Below are positions 1 to 10,027 of a DNA stretch of 64,000 bases, one piece after another. The DNA comes from Cordilura impudica (lineage: Eukaryota; Arthropoda; Insecta; Diptera; Scathophagidae). The stretch spans positions 56,431,908 to 56,495,907 of the forward strand of contig OY821521.1 of NCBI GenBank assembly GCA_963682025.1, written 5' to 3'. The translations under genes and the position numbers were made by a program. Under the pieces are notes generated by a model. It worked only from the letters and a program-made list of their open reading frames with translations. It ran no database searches and was not told the DNA's origin. The first letter of the stretch is position 1. Each line of letters begins with the position of its first letter.

Positions 1-146
1 TGATTTCAAATATCAGCTTGCTTAGGATGTCAATCATTATTTGTCCTAAAAGTGTACAACCCAGCTTACCTACTGAGGGTGTGATCCTGCTTTTCACACA
101 CGGTTAGACATCGCACACTCGTGTTGAAGGTATAAAAATGTGTACA
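1..146. other. Unassigned leading flank
   Basis: No coding region or recognisable repeat is visible here. The stretch ends in an A directly before the TC that starts a Helitron copy. Confidence 0.5.
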
Positions 147-1299
147 TCCATAATATTAATAGGCTAGGCGATTTCTTGTGACCGATGTTTTGTTCTACCT
201 TTTTATCCAGATTTTGACCAAACGTATAGTATTTGAAAGGTATTTCTTTTTAACCGTTTTGCAGATTTACAGTTTTTTTTAATTTATTCCTTTATTTTGA
301 GTAAATTGCATTTAAAGTTGCTACTAACACATACACAAAATTATGCGTATGCTACGTGTGTTTTTATACCCTATACCACTATGTGGTTTGGGTATAATGA
401 CTTTGTGCTGCTGTTTGTAACAACCAAAAATATTTGACCTAGACCCATCTTTAATTATATCGATCGAATCAGAATCACTTTCTGAGCTGGTTTAACAATG
501 TCCGTCCGTCCGTCCGTCCGTCTGTGTGTCCATGTAAACCTTGTAATCAAACTGCAGGCCGCAAATATGAATATATTTTGATGAAATTTGGTATATAAGC
601 TTTTATCGGCCATGGGATGAACGCTATTAAAATTGGTGAGAATCGGTCCATGTTCAGACCTAGCCCCCATACAAATTACCCCTATGAAATCGACATAAAT
701 TGCCATAAGATCCAAATTGTCATATAGATCTTATTCAAATTGGGTTTGTATGCGTTCATTACATCTATTAATGAGTAGTCCAAAAATGATCCCTTTGGCC
801 CCATATAGAGCTGCTTCCCGATCTTCAGTTAAATCTATTAAAAAAACACAAATATTGCACTGATTCTTCTCAAATTTTGTTTGTATATATTTTTGCAAAA
901 TAAAAGAGACTTTACCATACATGATCAGGATTGGTCCATTTTTGGACCTAGTCCCCATATAGATATATCATCCGATATGAACTTTTTCATATCTGCAGCC
1001 AAAAAAATTAATAAAAATCCCACTCAAATTTGGTTTTTGCTTATTTTCTATGTCCAGTTAGTTGGGCCTAAGAGATAGAGTTTCTAAACGCATGGTATAG
1101 GGTATCGTATAGTCGGTCTAGACCGACTATAATTTTCTTACTTGTTTTTTTTAAAGTTGTTAATGTGTTTGTTAATGAGTTTGTTATCTTCATTCGCAAT
1201 AATAATAAACCATAAAAGTTTTGGTTTGTGAATTGGCTAAGTTGAAAAATAAAGCTGCCTAGAAATTGCACACGAATTTCGAGCGCTGGAGTCTGCTAG
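147..1299 (+). mobile_element. Non-autonomous Helitron, copy H1, interrupted by another element
   Basis: Starts with TC (TCCATAATATTAATAGGC) after an A and ends with GTCTGCTAG before a T, the Helitron TC...CTAG pattern with insertion between A and T. Before the CTAG end, related copies carry the hairpin CTCGAATTTCGAG followed about 12 nt later by CTAG; here the left arm has one change (CACGAATTTCGAG). No coding capacity, so it would depend on a Rep/helicase encoded elsewhere. The copy is split by a TATACCC element at about 361-1144. Ten further copies lie in this window. Confidence 0.8.
361..1144 (+). mobile_element. TATACCC repeat family A, copy A1 (nested in H1)
   Basis: A ~784-bp non-coding repeat. 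It opens with TATACCCTATACCACTATG, carries a (GTCC)n stretch near 501-520, and closes with the perfect palindrome TAGTCGGTCTAGACCGACTA (1110-1129) followed by TAATTTTCTTACTTG and then T's. The nearly same-length copy at 62728-63521 confirms both ends. It sits inside Helitron H1 at a T-rich point of that sequence. No ORF of substance. Superfamily not established; the hairpin-plus-conserved-terminus layout recalls Helentrons (inference). Confidence 0.75.
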
Positions 1300-1988
1300 T
1301 ACATGTAAATCACTAATTGTTGGAGCTCATTGCATTTATGATATATAAATATGACATTTATTTGATTTTTCAAACAATTGTGCCAAAAATAATATCGGTT
1401 ATTATATTTTTGAGCTTTGGCTTTTTAAAAATTAACTTTCATAAATGGGAATTTTTTAAAAATCGTTAAAAATTAAGGTTTTTAAATGCCTATACGATGC
1501 ATGGAGTGCCTTATTGTAAAAACTGATTTAAAAAACTTGAGCCGTTTTGCCGCACAAGTTTGTGTTAGAAACATCGAAATGGGTTAAGTCGAATGGCATA
1601 AAATGAAAAAAACAAAAAATATATTTAACCTTCTAATTGCAATCACTATGAAAAAAACTCTTCTTTTTACAATGCTTATTTTTTTAAATTTTATAAAATA
1701 ATTTTGAAGAAATAAATTAATGATTTGGTTTTTTTAAATTTAATATCTAAGAAGTTTCAGCAATTAATTCACGATTTTTCTTGTAGCCAAAGGGCCACAA
1801 AGCGTAAAATAGAGATATTGTACTACAAAGTTATTTTTTTTTTATTTATTTAGAAAACGGTTTGGCTACATTTTACATTAAAGGGTTAACACTCTTACGT
1901 ATTAGGAGTTATATGAATGAGTTATATGAATTGATGTAGGGTATCCAAGTATATACTACTTGTTGCTGTGTATGATTTAAAAGTTGCT
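1300..1988. other. Intergenic, AT-rich
   Basis: AT-rich DNA with short A and T runs. I see no coding sequence, RNA gene or clear repeat boundary. Confidence 0.5.
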
Positions 1989-2136
1989 AAACCCGATTCC
2001 TCAAAAACAAAGCAATTTTTCAATATTCTATCAACAATTTTTGTGAAATTTTATTAATTAAAAAGTTATATAAATAAAATAAAATTTTTATTCCGGACAT
2101 TGTTATAAACTATTCCTGTACAAATTTTCAAAAATG
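1989..2136 (+). repeat. Left copy of a ~150-bp direct repeat flanking the LINE fragment
   Basis: Matches 4298-4457 with three visible substitutions and one 12-bp indel (the right copy has extra ACATATGTACAT). The repeat starts at AAACCCGATTCC and ends at an ATG. In the right copy that ATG starts the COX4-like gene; here it runs straight into LINE sequence. The boundaries are those of a target-site duplication, but unusually long. Confidence 0.85.
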
Positions 2137-4300
2137 AGACAATTAAACCAGGCCCAATGGCCTTTAGGGAAGTTTTTAGTATTATTGGCAATAGAAAATC
2201 GAAAGGTTTTGAAAAACTTATTGTAAATGATAACGTTTACCATGATGATGTTGATAAGGTAGAGAATTTCAAACGTCATTTTTCAGATATTTATGAATTT
2301 ACTGCTCCAGACTGTGCTAATGTCGTAGAAGTTCCAAACACAGTGAACTCCTACATACATAAATAGTTGTTCTGAAACTGTTTGGCAATTTACGGGTTCT
2401 TATGGTGCATTAAACGCGTTGAACCTTAACCATTTTACTAACTCATCAGAAGTTTTTGATATAATTAAGTCTATAAATGCCAAAAGATCTGCAGGCTTAT
2501 ATAATTTGTCAAATTTTCTAATGAAAAGGCTACCGTTTTCGGCAATAAAGTTTTTAGTCATTATTTTCAACAATTGCCTAAATAATGGTTACTTCCCCAA
2601 GGTCTGGAAAATGGTCAAAATTTACCCATTATTGAAAAAACCAAATGACTTTCAAATCAACAACTCCCGCCCAATATTTATGTTGTCAAACATTGGAAAG
2701 TAATTTGAGAGTGTTATTAAGAAAAAGTTGGAGATTTCTTTAGCAATGGATTTACTACCCCCATATCAATTCGGCTTCGAACGTGGTCACTCGTCTGTGG
2801 ATGCTTTGTTATATTTACATAACGAAGTAATTTGTAATTTAAGGGATAAGCAATGTACTGTAGCCGTTTCGTTAGACATCGAAAAGGCGTTTGATCGAGT
2901 GTATCATTTAGGTATTATCTTTAAACTGATGAAGCTAAGATGTGACTCAGTTTTTTTTAAAGTTGTTTAAAAGCTATTTTGAGGATCGAACATTTTTGGT
3001 GGAAATGAACGACGTAAAATCGGATTTGGGGAGCATTTACTGTGGTGTTCCGCAAGAAGCCATTTTGGCGCCAATGTTATATAACATTCTGGTTTATGAC
3101 TTTCCCCATATAAGTAATGGTTCTAAAAGTATTTTATATGCGGACGACTCATTAATATATGCACACGACAGTAATCCTGAGATCGCGTTAAGTAAGGTTC
3201 AAAGGCACCTTTTGGTAATTGATAATTTTTACAGCGAGTGGGGTATAAAAATCAACACACAAAAATCAGAGGCTATTTGTTCTCGAAATGCTTCAGGAAA
3301 AGGTTCACGGAATGTAGTAAGACTAACTAAAACATTGAATCTCTCCTTGCACGGTTCGGTTATTCCCTTTAAAGACCAAATAAATTACCTTGGAGTAACT
3401 TTCAATAAACTATTTTAGTTTAACCAACATGGAAGGATTTCCAAAAGTAAGGGATTGCGTATTAAGGTCATGTTTATGAAGTTGCTTGTTAATAGACACT
3501 TGGGCCAGAGAGCCAAGCTTTTAATTTACAAAGTATGTATTCGTTCTGCGATGCTATATGGATTTACCATATGGTTTTCGATTTCTCCAACAGTAATGAT
3601 GGAGTTGGAGATTTTAGAACTTAGCTGTTTGAGACTTTGTATTAACGCGAACTATGAAAGTTTAGTCAAAAGATTTTCAAATTCTGTTATTTATAGAAGA
3701 GCAGATGTAAAACCACTCCCTTCGTATGCTTTGGTCCAACTTGGTAATTTCATTAATCGGCTTGAAAATCACGAGAACAATTTAATGACAACGGTTCTTA
3801 ATTCACAATCTGGATTTAATTGGTCAAATAGTCTAAACATGTCCCCAATTGGAATTTTACATGAGGATTTTAACTCCCTTGCTAACTTAAATGAATACCG
3901 TCTACCAGAGTTCTATTCTCATGCAATTACAGGCTCCAATAGGGGTTAAAGTTTGTTTTCCTTTGTATATATGTATGTTGTATTAGTTTAAGTCCTAGTT
4001 TTAAGTTAACCATAAGATCTCACAATTGACTATCAACAGTCTTTGTAAACTTTTATTATATTTTGAGCAATATAATTTTAATGTTTATTCTTTGTTGTAA
4101 AACGTATCCGTCGAGTTTAACTGAGCATGTAGCGTTATTTTAAATCATAATGTCTTAAATGTTTATTAAAACAATACTTTATAGTTTTAAGTTTTTTGCA
4201 TTCAATGTTATCTTTATACAGCTGCTTTTGTGATCTAAACTTTTAAGTCTCAATAAAAATTTAAATTAAATTAAATTAAATTAAATTAAATTAAATTAAA
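2137..4300 (+). mobile_element. 5-prime-truncated jockey-clade-like LINE with AAATT-repeat tail
   Basis: A non-LTR retrotransposon fragment lacking ORF1 and the endonuclease. It carries reverse-transcriptase coding remnants (2157-3949), about 300 bp of 3-prime untranslated sequence and a tail of (TTAAA)n at about 4252-4300. It is bracketed by a ~150-bp direct repeat, so it is a single insertion rather than an old composite. The 5-prime end begins with AGACAATTAAACC right after the duplicated ATG. Confidence 0.8.
2157..3949 (+). pseudogene. Jockey-like LINE reverse transcriptase, degraded
   Basis: Reverse-transcriptase palm and fingers motifs are readable in order: KSINAKRSAGLYNLSN (usual form KK(A/S)PG.D), NNSRPIFMLSNIGK, SLDIEKAFDRV, GVPQEAILAPMLYN and the catalytic LYADDSLIYAHD near 3138-3172, followed by the NYLGVTF region and a long C-terminal tail. 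The reading frame is broken: a frame change between about 2366 and 2419, TAA at 2701, a frame change near 2960 and TAG at 3416. It also lacks the N-terminal endonuclease. Clade assignment rests on resemblance of the RT blocks to jockey. It cannot make functional protein. Confidence 0.8.
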
Positions 4301-4457
4301 CCCGATTCCTCAAAAACAAAGCAATTTTTCAAAATTCTATCAACAATTTTTGTGAAATTTTATTAATTAAAAAGTTATATACATATGTACATAAATAAAA
4401 TAAAATTTTTATTCCGGATATTGTTATAAACTATTCCTTTACAAATTTTCAAAAATG
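4298..4457 (+). repeat. Right copy of the ~150-bp repeat; 5-prime leader of the COX4-like gene
   Basis: Second copy of 1989-2136. It follows the LINE tail directly and ends in the ATG of the COX4-like gene, so it holds what remains of that gene's proximal promoter and leader. Anything farther upstream was pushed about 2.3 kb away by the insertion. Confidence 0.85.
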
Positions 4458-5006
4458 GCTTTACAAATTGCCAAAATATTAACATGCAACTCTATAAAAA
4501 AATCGATTAAATTTTGTCCACAATTGATAAGCAAACGCAACACCACCCACGATTATACCAACACCATGTGTGGCAAACGTGAATATGTGGGCTATGGCGT
4601 GAATGGTGCACCAATATATTGTGATCTATTGGAATATCCAATGCCGGCCATACGATTTCGTGAGCCTACGGATGAAATATGTGAGCTGCGTAAAAAGGAA
4701 GAAGATGATTGGAAGAAACTTTCAAAAGATGATGTTAAAAAACTCTATCGTTATAGTTTTTGTCAGACATTTTCGGAAATGAAAGCACCAACAGGGGAAT
4801 GGAAACTACACATCGGTGTTTTTTTTTGGACTTTTGCAAGTGCATTGCTCATTACGTATTTCTTCACTACCATAAATGAAGAGTTGCCCATAACGTTTCA
4901 AGAAGATCGTCGTCAGGCTCAGTTAAAGAGAATTATTGCTTTGGAAATGAATCCCATTCATGGATTAACTTCTAAATGGGATTATGAAATTGGTGATTGG
5001 AAATAA
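4455..5006 (+). CDS. COX4L: Cytochrome c oxidase subunit 4, COX4-like paralogue
   Basis: 183 residues in one open exon. Subunit 4 is a nuclear-encoded, single-pass inner-membrane subunit of respiratory complex IV. An N-terminal basic region (about residues 1-35) fits a mitochondrial presequence. Family-typical blocks are REYVGYGVNGAPIY, YPMPAIRFREPT, DDWKKLSKDDVKKLYR, FCQTFSEM and GEWKLHIGV, then one hydrophobic segment (about 118-137), ELPITF and the C-terminal LTSKWDYE. The start is the ATG after CAAAA. The sequence is clearly diverged from what I know of ubiquitous fly COX4; Drosophila has a testis-biased second copy, COX4L, and this intronless gene is probably that type, a paralogue call that is inference. 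The start codon lies at the end of a duplication made by a LINE insertion. Confidence 0.85.
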   Translation: MALQIAKILTCNSIKKSIKFCPQLISKRNTTHDYTNTMCGKREYVGYGVNGAPIYCDLLEYPMPAIRFREPTDEICELRKKEEDDWKKLSKDDVKKLYRYSFCQTFSEMKAPTGEWKLHIGVFFWTFASALLITYFFTTINEELPITFQEDRRQAQLKRIIALEMNPIHGLTSKWDYEIGDWK

Positions 5007-5054
5007 AGAATTATAATATTTATGTTTGTTCGTTTATACGTGTGTGAACATTTC

Positions 5055-5060
5055 AATAAA
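5055..5060 (+). terminator. AATAAA polyadenylation signal of the COX4-like gene
   Basis: AATAAA about 50 nt after the TAA stop, the usual distance for a short 3-prime UTR. Confidence 0.6.
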
Positions 5061-5597
5061 ATGATACATTATATACATATGTTGATAATGATGATCATTT
5101 TTTTAAAATGTATAGAAAAATTAAAAAAAAATACAACGAAATAGATTTTAAGCGAAACCATATTGTCAGCGGATGAGCATGAAGTACAGAAAGTATAGAA
5201 AAATTAAAATAATGAAAGAAAGTTTAAATGCTTTTGAGAGGATAAGCAACAAGGCGCTACTCTGTAACTAAAATTGTGTGAAATTCTGATGGAACAGTCT
5301 AAACATTTTCCACTCAATATTTGTGTGACATAAGACGAAAAAGCGTTATAAATGTTCCTGATAGTTTTTCTTATTGAGAAATATTTGTCGTATTAAATTT
5401 TAAGCCATTTTCGTGACAAAAAAAAAATTCAAACTAAGGAGCATTTCAAGGTTCTGTAAACATGCTATCTCACATCACACTGTAACTGTGAAATCGTTGT
5501 GTACGTATTAACGAAAAGTTGTTCGAATTAGTCGAATCCATCGCCATTAACATTTGTGTTCACACATCTGACTGCAATCACATTTTTAAAATGTCGA
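5061..5597. other. Intergenic
   Basis: AT-rich sequence with no gene or clear repeat that I can recognise. Confidence 0.5.
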
Positions 5598-5823
5598 ATC
5601 GTAAATTGCATTAAAGTTGCTACTAACACATACATAAAATTATACAATGCTATGTGTGTGTTTATTAAATATGTTAATGTGTTTGTAATAAAAATGATTT
5701 GTTTTTTTGTGTTGATTTTTGAATTGGCTATAATTGATTAGTATGCCCTTAGGGTCCTTATTTGATGAAAAAATAAAATTTTCTAGAATTTGCACTCGAA
5801 TTTCGAGGGCTGGAATCTGCTAG
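5598..5823 (+). mobile_element. Helitron copy H2, 3-prime half only
   Basis: Picks up the Helitron consensus at the GTAAATTGCATTAAAGTTGC block and runs to CTCGAATTTCGAG and CTGCTAG followed by T. The 5-prime TC end is absent. Confidence 0.75.
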
Positions 5824-5837
5824 TTAATATAAATAAA

Positions 5838-6496
5838 CTAGCTGACCCCGCAAGCATTGTTTTGCCATAGAACTGTAAATATGTGACGATATGTATATAC
5901 CATGTATGGGAGGTGCCACGCCCACTGGTTTGATCCCGCCCATTTTTCACATAACTTCTCACACTCATCAACTCACTCCTAGTTTCATGACTGTCGTGTT
6001 TATAGTACTCCAGATAATTTTTTTTGCTACGACTACTTACATTAATAACCAATTGACGTGCAGAAAGTTTCAAGACTCTGGCTGTCATAGTACTCTAGAT
6101 AATTACCATGTGCAGAACGTGCCACGCCCACTGGTTTTATCCCGCCCATTTATTCCGAATACTAACCTTGATAAGTTATGAACTCACACTAAGTCCCAAG
6201 GCTTCATATATTACAGATATATGACATTAAATATTTATTTTATTTTGCCCGATCCTGCCCATTTTTTTTCGCAACTCTTCAAATTAGCTTAACAGGTACG
6301 TGTGCATAGTTTCGGAGCTGTCATAGTACTCCAGATATTATATGTTAAAATGAGATGTTAAAAATTCACTGAAAAAATCCAAAATATAGCCTATTTTTCC
6401 TTCCGGATAGGCAGTTACCTAGTGTAAAAATTTCAAGACGATCGGTCCAGTGGTGTAGTCTCCTATAAAGGACAAACATATGAACATACATCCATT
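5838..6496 (-). mobile_element. GGGCGTGGCACCTCCC repeat family K, copy K1
   Basis: Non-coding repeat with blocks of GGAGGTGCCACGCCCACTGG and TAGTACTCCAGATA. It shares a border with the copy at 57641-58333, here CTAG at 5838-5841 after an A. The other end runs into TTTTTATACCC of a family B copy, as the second copy runs into TATACCC of a family A copy. No coding sequence. The CTAG border suggests a rolling-circle element, but I see no convincing terminal hairpin. Confidence 0.6.
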
Positions 6497-6700
6497 TTTA
6501 TACCCTCCACACCTCAGTGGCAGATGGTATATGTATATAGGTTTGTCATTCCGTTTGTAACGCATCGAAAAACTAATTTCCGACCCCATAAAGTATATAT
6601 ATTCTTGATCCTTATCACAGCTCGAGTCGATATAGCGATGTCCGTCTGTTCTTCGCATGTCTGTTGAAATCACGCTCATTCACAAAAAAAAAAACATTTA
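6497..6700 (+). mobile_element. TATACCCTCCACC repeat family B, copy B1 (partial)
   Basis: Begins TATACCCTCCACACC, followed by GTTTGTCATTCCGTTTGTAA, CCCATAAAGTATATATATTC and TGTCCGTCTG. The hairpin-bearing end is missing. Confidence 0.65.
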
Positions 6701-6984
6701 ACTGGGCACTTGCATTATTCCCACCAGGTTGATATTTACGAGCAAAAATATATAATACATCTAAAAAACATACAACCCAGTGTGTTTGTTGTAATATTTT
6801 AGTGTTTGAACATAATCGTTGTACAACAACATTACAGTTCAAAAAAAGCCACAAACAAATTATGCAATCATACCAACAAACACAACTAGCAGAAGCTATG
6901 TTAGTAGTATTGTCACATATATTTTTTATCGTTATCACGATATAATAAAAAAATCTCCTTTATGAAAAAAAATATAATCCGTAA
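6701..6984. other. Unassigned
   Basis: No gene or repeat recognised. Many CAACA and ACAAACA words on the plus strand. Confidence 0.4.
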
Positions 6985-7230
6985 TGAAAAAGGAAAAATG
7001 AAAATTGAAAAATGAAAAATGGAAAATGAAAGATGAAAAATTAAAAATTAAAAATTAAAATTGAAAAGAAAAATGGAAAATGAAAAATTAAAACTGACAA
7101 ATTAAAAATGGAAAATGGAAAATGAAAATAAAAAATGAAAAATCGAAAATGAAAACTGAAAACTGAACAATGAAAAATGGAAAATGAAAAATTAAAAATG
7201 AAAAATGGAAAATGAAAATTGCCATTTTTC
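6985..7230 (-). repeat. Degenerate (AAAAATG)n array
   Basis: Runs of AAAAATGAAAAATGG and AAAAATTAAAAATG. This is the complement of the (CATTTTT)n arrays at 61770-62722 and 63525-63846. Apparent reading frames in it are artefacts of the repeat. Confidence 0.85.
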
Positions 7231-8160
7231 AAAGAGTAACTAAATCTTTCTATAGAAGACACGATCATTTTTTTTTTTATAATAAGGAATTATAATAGAA
7301 ACTGGCCAACAAGAAAAGTAATTAATTTTAAATTTAATTGGTATTCGAAATTAAAATTTCAGTACCGACAATAGTATTAAAGTGGTAGTCCTACCCAATA
7401 TTGGTTGTAATATTAAGTTTAAGATACATGTGTAGGGTATCAAAGTTTTTTTTAGATACAATTTTTTTAAGATAAAATACAATGGAAACAAGTAAGTGTT
7501 AAATTCGGCTATGCCGAATCTTTGATACCCTCCACCTAGATTTTCTTGCACTATTTGTAACAAATTTAGATAAAATATTTGAAAATGTAAACAATTTGAT
7601 CAATTTAGTAATTTATTACAACAAATACTCTGAATTTTCAGCATTTACGTTTAACAATTTTAAAGTCAATAGAAGATAGTAAACAAAATATATTTTTAAA
7701 TTTCGGATCTTTTTCGGAATACTTGGCCACGTCTTATATTTTAAAAGCACTAGCGTTAATCAGTTTTATTTTTTCCTTCTTATTATATCAGTTTGTCATT
7801 CCATTTGTAACGCATCGATAAATGGATTTGCGTCTATGTATGTGTTTAATGCAAAAGATTTCTTACTTTTGTCGAATTGTTGGGATTTTTTTTAACAACT
7901 TAATGTTATATATATTTCAATTTTAAACTTTAAAATTAAAAATATATATCTTTTTTAAATCTGGTAATAACTCTATAATATGGAGAAAGTAAATACGTGG
8001 CTTCTTTAATAAGAATGACAAGTAAAAAACACTTTTGTGCATTTTTTTAATACATATGTACATAAGTACGCCATCTTTGTAGATCTCTTCGATTTTATTA
8101 AGTAAGTTTGTAAATAAAAAGAACATTAAAATATTATAAATGTAAACATAATTGATTTTA
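7231..8160. other. Repeat fragments of family B
   Basis: Around 7487-7540, CAAGTAAGTGTTAAATTCGG is followed by GCTATGCCGAATCTTTGATA and CCCTCCACC: the hairpin end of a family B copy in reverse. Near 7791-7825 there is a further fragment (GTTTGTCATTCCATTTGTAA). The rest shows no gene. Confidence 0.6.
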
Positions 8161-8165
8161 GAAAA

Positions 8166-8425
8166 ATGTCCGATTCGTTTTTCGATGATGCTGAAAACAC
8201 ATCAAAGAAATACAGAAAACAAAGGTTTTACTCAAGTTAGTTGAGAGACGAGAAGCTAATGGGATGGAACAGGTCAAAGATGACGACTTTAAATACAGAT
8301 GCAAGGCTTGTGAAAAAATATTAAATTGCGAAAAATCAGATCTAAATATACATGCTAATAACCAATGTCTTAAAAAAATATCTGTTAAAACCAACAACCA
8401 AGATCCCATTTGCAAGCCATTTTAA
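8166..8425 (+). pseudogene. N-terminal fragment of a zinc-finger (BED/C2H2-like) protein, probably transposon-derived
   Basis: An ATG at 8166 opens MSDSFFDDAENTSKKYRKQR; after one frameshift near 8222 the reading continues as LLKLVERREANG and ends at TAA 8423-8425. The second part contains YRCKACEKILNCEKSDLNIH, a Cys-x2-Cys finger with a following His and Cys. Fingers of this kind occur at the N terminus of transposases such as hAT proteins. No catalytic domain follows. The family is not identified. Confidence 0.45.
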
Positions 8426-8944
8426 TTAATTGTGTAAATTTTAAATGCACATCTAGCCATATAAAAGATAAATTATACAGAATAGTAAAAATATTTTTTT
8501 TTTTAAATCTCTTGGTCAGTTGGCAACCCTCTTTATTGTCGGACGTGTCATTTTACTTGTGTAAAGTTTATATTAAATTAATATTATTTTTCGTGAATTT
8601 TACATTTTCTATTATTATCAGTGTGTTATTACATTATTCTTCGCTGAAAGATCTACAAGTGTATGTAATTGTAAAAATCCGTGCTTTTTTAATCTAAGTG
8701 AAAATTAAGTCTAAATTTGTGTTATTACACTCATTAATTTGTTTTCATATTGAGGCAAATTTTTGTTGTTTACTTTTGTTTTGTTTTCTTTTGCTTGCTT
8801 CTCATTTGCACAAAATTTTTCGTTAAGTTATATTATTTTATATTTATAATTATTGTTGCATATCTTTAGGCTTTGCCTGTTTCAATACTGTTTTAAATAT
8901 ATAATTTCATTTTAACTTTATAAATTTTTCTCGTATTCCGTATA

Positions 8945-10027
8945 ATGTCTTGTTTAAAGCCAAATTGTTCAGTTAAGAGTGATTTATTTCTTTCTTGCTG
9001 GCTGTGTGATGGTTTTGCCCATTTCAGTTGTGCAGGATTTAATGGAAGGGATTTTGATAAAATTACGAAAAAAGCTGGGGGCCTTCGGTGGTCATGCTGG
9101 GGGTGTAGATCTCTGGATATTAACTTCTATAAGCTATTTAAGGAAACTAAGATAGGTTTTTCCGATATTGCAAAGGACATGCATAAACTGACTGATAAGT
9201 TTAGGAATTTAGAAAAGCTTTTTTCAAAATTTGAAGTGGATTATGGATCTGATGCCTCTCCTAAAAGAAAAAAATCATCAAATCATTTGACGGCTGACAT
9301 TGGATGTGCAGCTAGTGATTTTTCTGCGCCGATTCTTAATCAGCAGCCGGTGTCTGACCCACTTAACAGGAATTCGTATTCGGGCCTTTTAGCTGAACCT
9401 ATGCAGATTGCAGTTCCTCCTGTTTTTTTGGAAACTGAAATGGCAAACCATGTTTGCAGTCAGCATAGCGTTTCGTTGTCTACACAATCAAGTAATTTGG
9501 GTGTGGATAGCATTGTGCCGAATTTGCCACCTACTATTAACGTAAATGTACCCATGGAGCAGGATGTGCATGGTACATCCCCTGATTTGTTGTTTCCAAA
9601 CTCTGTAACTCTATCTACTGAGCTTGAAAATGCCGGTTTTCCTCAATCTTCTGTAAACCTTAATACAGTGTACGAAGAACCGGGACATTCATCTAGCATT
9701 CCCTCTGTGGATATAGATAATAACCTAGTGGTGGTTCCACCACGCAAAACCGTTTTTGTATCTAGATTTGCTCCAGATACCTCAGTTGATAATTTAAGGA
9801 ATTTCATTAAATCGAAATGTGTAGATATAAATGATTCGGATTATAATGTATTAAAATTTAGATTTTCTCGACCTAGGGATATCTCATCTTTTAGAATAAT
9901 TGTTCCACTTAAACTATTTAAAGTCTTAATAGATAAATCCTTTTGGCCTAATGGGGCCTTAGTAAGAGAATTTGTACATCGAGATAGGCCACGAAGTGAA
10001 AGAGTAGCAGTGCTTCCAAAAAACTAA
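8945..10027 (+). CDS. CR1-like LINE ORF1 protein with PHD-type zinc finger
   Basis: 360 residues. The first ~55 residues hold a PHD-like Cys/His pattern: CLKPNC, CWLCDGFAHFSC and CWGC, as found in ORF1 of several LINE clades including CR1. The middle (about 85-270) is low-complexity Ser/Pro/Asn-rich with one basic patch (KRKKSS). The C-terminal ~95 residues (VFVSRFAPDTSVDNLRNFI onward) are a compact domain typical of such ORF1 proteins, probably nucleic-acid binding. The presumed role is RNA binding in the retrotransposition particle. The stop codon overlaps the ORF2 start as TAATG. Confidence 0.75.
   Translation: MSCLKPNCSVKSDLFLSCWLCDGFAHFSCAGFNGRDFDKITKKAGGLRWSCWGCRSLDINFYKLFKETKIGFSDIAKDMHKLTDKFRNLEKLFSKFEVDYGSDASPKRKKSSNHLTADIGCAASDFSAPILNQQPVSDPLNRNSYSGLLAEPMQIAVPPVFLETEMANHVCSQHSVSLSTQSSNLGVDSIVPNLPPTINVNVPMEQDVHGTSPDLLFPNSVTLSTELENAGFPQSSVNLNTVYEEPGHSSSIPSVDIDNNLVVVPPRKTVFVSRFAPDTSVDNLRNFIKSKCVDINDSDYNVLKFRFSRPRDISSFRIIVPLKLFKVLIDKSFWPNGALVREFVHRDRPRSERVAVLPKN

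Noticed and set aside
455..958. Open frames in family A copies beginning MGARSEHGPILTNFNS-like
   Set aside because: They recur in several copies because the repeat recurs, but frames are not maintained between copies and no protein family is recognised.
7041..7268. Open frame on the minus strand rich in FHFPF
   Set aside because: Same heptamer array in reverse; not a gene.
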